DNA from: Streptococcus oralis
GTDB taxonomy: Bacteria; Bacillota; Bacilli; Lactobacillales; Streptococcaceae
Direction of reading: 5' to 3'
Length of the DNA stretch: 8,253 nucleotides
NCBI GenBank assembly: GCA_905370255.1
Contig: CAJPKC010000038.1
Coordinates: forward strand, 1 to 8,253
The position numbers and the translations under genes are program-made. The notes beneath the pieces are model-generated. The model had not been told where the DNA came from. It was given only the letters and a program-made list of their open reading frames with translations, and searched no databases. Shown one piece after another: positions 7,390 through 8,253 of this stretch (within the stretch, counting starts at the first letter, position 1; the number at the start of each line of letters is the position of its first letter).

Positions 7390-8253
7390 TTATTCTTCAT
7401 CTGGTGTGAGAATCATCGGAATGATGATTGGTTCACGTTCAGTGTTTTCGTAAAGGAATGGTCGAATGGCGTTTACGATAGCACCATTGACAGATTGGAC
7501 GCTGGCATCCTTGTTTTTCAAAGCGATACGAATAGCATTGAAAAGGATGCGTTGACTTTGACGGATCAAGTCGCCAGATTCGCGCATGTAGACGAAACCA
7601 CGACTAAGGATATCTGGTCCAGAAATAATCATCTGAGACTCAAAGTCTACCGTTGCGACAGCAAGTACGACACCGTCTTCGGATAGGTCTCGACGGTCTT
7701 TTAGGAATGCTGCTCCGATTTCACCGATTCGATTTCCATCGACGTAGATATCTTGAGCATTGAAATGACCAGCGATACGAGCAGAGTTTGCAGTAAGGGC
7801 AAGGACATCACCATTACTCATGATAAAGATATTGTCCTTCTCAACTCCAGTATCTACGGCAAGTCCAGCGTGGACTTTTTGCATGCGGTATTCACCGTGA
7901 ACAGGCATGAAGTATTTTGGTTTGATGAGGCGGAGCATGAGTTTTTGCTCTTGCTGACCACCGTGTCCAGATGTATGGATGTTGTTAATCTTACCATGGA
8001 TGACTTCAACACCAGCTTCAGAAATGATGTTAATCAGCTTGTTGACGCTAGTAGTGTTTCCAGGGATTGGACTTGAAGAGAAGATAACCGTATCGCCTGG
8101 TTGGAGTTGTACTTGACGGTGAGTTCCGTTAGCGATACGAGAGAGAGCCGCCATAGGTTCGCCCTGGCTACCTGTACAAAGGATAAGAATTTCACCTGCA
8201 TGGTAGTCTTTAATTTCATTTGGCTCGATGAAGGTTCCCTTCGGAGCTTTGAT
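7390..8253 (-). CDS. rnjA: Ribonuclease J (C-terminal part, runs off right edge)
   Basis: The minus-strand frame is open from the window edge to the TAA at 7392-7390: 287 residues, about half of a normal protein of roughly 555. ATG at 8154 is internal, since the same frame continues upstream without a stop, through IKAPKGTFIEPNEIKDYHAGEILILCTGSQGEP. RNase J features are CTGSQGEPMAALSRIANGTH of the beta-CASP domain, INNIHTSGHGGQQEQ, KPKYFMPVHGEYR (a metal-site histidine segment of the metallo-beta-lactamase fold) and a C-terminal domain ending IIIPMILTPDEE. RNase J is a 5' exonuclease and endonuclease in the Gram-positive RNA degradation complex. Streptococci carry J1 and J2; J1 is my preference from recalled gene order, with moderate certainty. 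The catalytic HxHxDH motif is outside the window. It is convergent with galM and unrelated to the sugar operon. Confidence 0.88.
   Translation of the reverse strand: MKAPKGTFIEPNEIKDYHAGEILILCTGSQGEPMAALSRIANGTHRQVQLQPGDTVIFSSSPIPGNTTSVNKLINIISEAGVEVIHGKINNIHTSGHGGQQEQKLMLRLIKPKYFMPVHGEYRMQKVHAGLAVDTGVEKDNIFIMSNGDVLALTANSARIAGHFNAQDIYVDGNRIGEIGAAFLKDRRDLSEDGVVLAVATVDFESQMIISGPDILSRGFVYMRESGDLIRQSQRILFNAIRIALKNKDASVQSVNGAIVNAIRPFLYENTEREPIIIPMILTPDEE

Noticed and set aside
7753..8076. Plus-strand 107-codon frame opposite RNase J
   Set aside because: It is antisense to conserved RNase J motifs and its composition follows that gene; no independent evidence of coding.
8034..8219. Minus-strand 61-codon frame next to RNase J
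   Set aside because: It lies in another frame of the clear RNase J coding sequence and has no recognisable features or ribosome binding site.

Overview
The window looks like chromosome from a mitis-group Streptococcus (S. pneumoniae, S. mitis, S. oralis or a close relative). The evidence is low-GC DNA, a GH35 enzyme that matches my memory of pneumococcal BgaC almost residue for residue (including Trp240, Trp243 and Tyr455), and an intergenic repeat resembling the pneumococcal RUP element. This is inference from recalled sequences; no database search was run. No transposase gene, tRNA, rRNA or CRISPR array is visible.

Layout. On the minus strand, 1-183 is the N-terminal winged-helix part of a GntR-family repressor (BgaR-like) that runs off the left edge. 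The AT-rich spacer 184-505 holds its extended -10 promoter and a strong divergent promoter (TTGACA, 17 bp, TATAGT). A 23-bp interrupted palindrome, the probable operator, lies over the -10 of the divergent promoter, with a cre-like site and a small hairpin just before the ribosome binding site. From 506 a tightly packed plus-strand operon encodes beta-galactosidase BgaC, mannose-family PTS subunits EIIB, EIIC, EIID and EIIA, then (after a 219-bp gap) the SIS-domain sugar isomerase AgaS and the mutarotase GalM. The gap holds a RUP-like repeat touching the EIIA stop codon, a gapped inverted repeat sharing the repeat's right end, and a perfect 15-bp hairpin with only four T's. The operon ends at a bidirectional terminator shared with a convergent RNase J gene, which runs off the right edge.

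How the genes work together. The locus is a glycan-use operon. BgaC removes terminal beta-1,3-linked galactose, the PTS imports and phosphorylates a sugar, AgaS handles a (galactos)amine 6-phosphate, and GalM interconverts galactose anomers. BgaC has no signal peptide, and GalM needs free rather than phosphorylated galactose. A coherent but unproven reading is that the PTS imports a Gal-beta-1,3-HexNAc disaccharide and BgaC cleaves it in the cytoplasm. BgaC surface display has been reported in pneumococcus and is the competing view. RNase J is a housekeeping gene that marks the edge of the sugar locus.

The gene content is a known type. The less ordinary parts are the layered control region at 426-502 and the repeat/hairpin cluster at 4915-5099 that splits the transport genes from agaS-galM.
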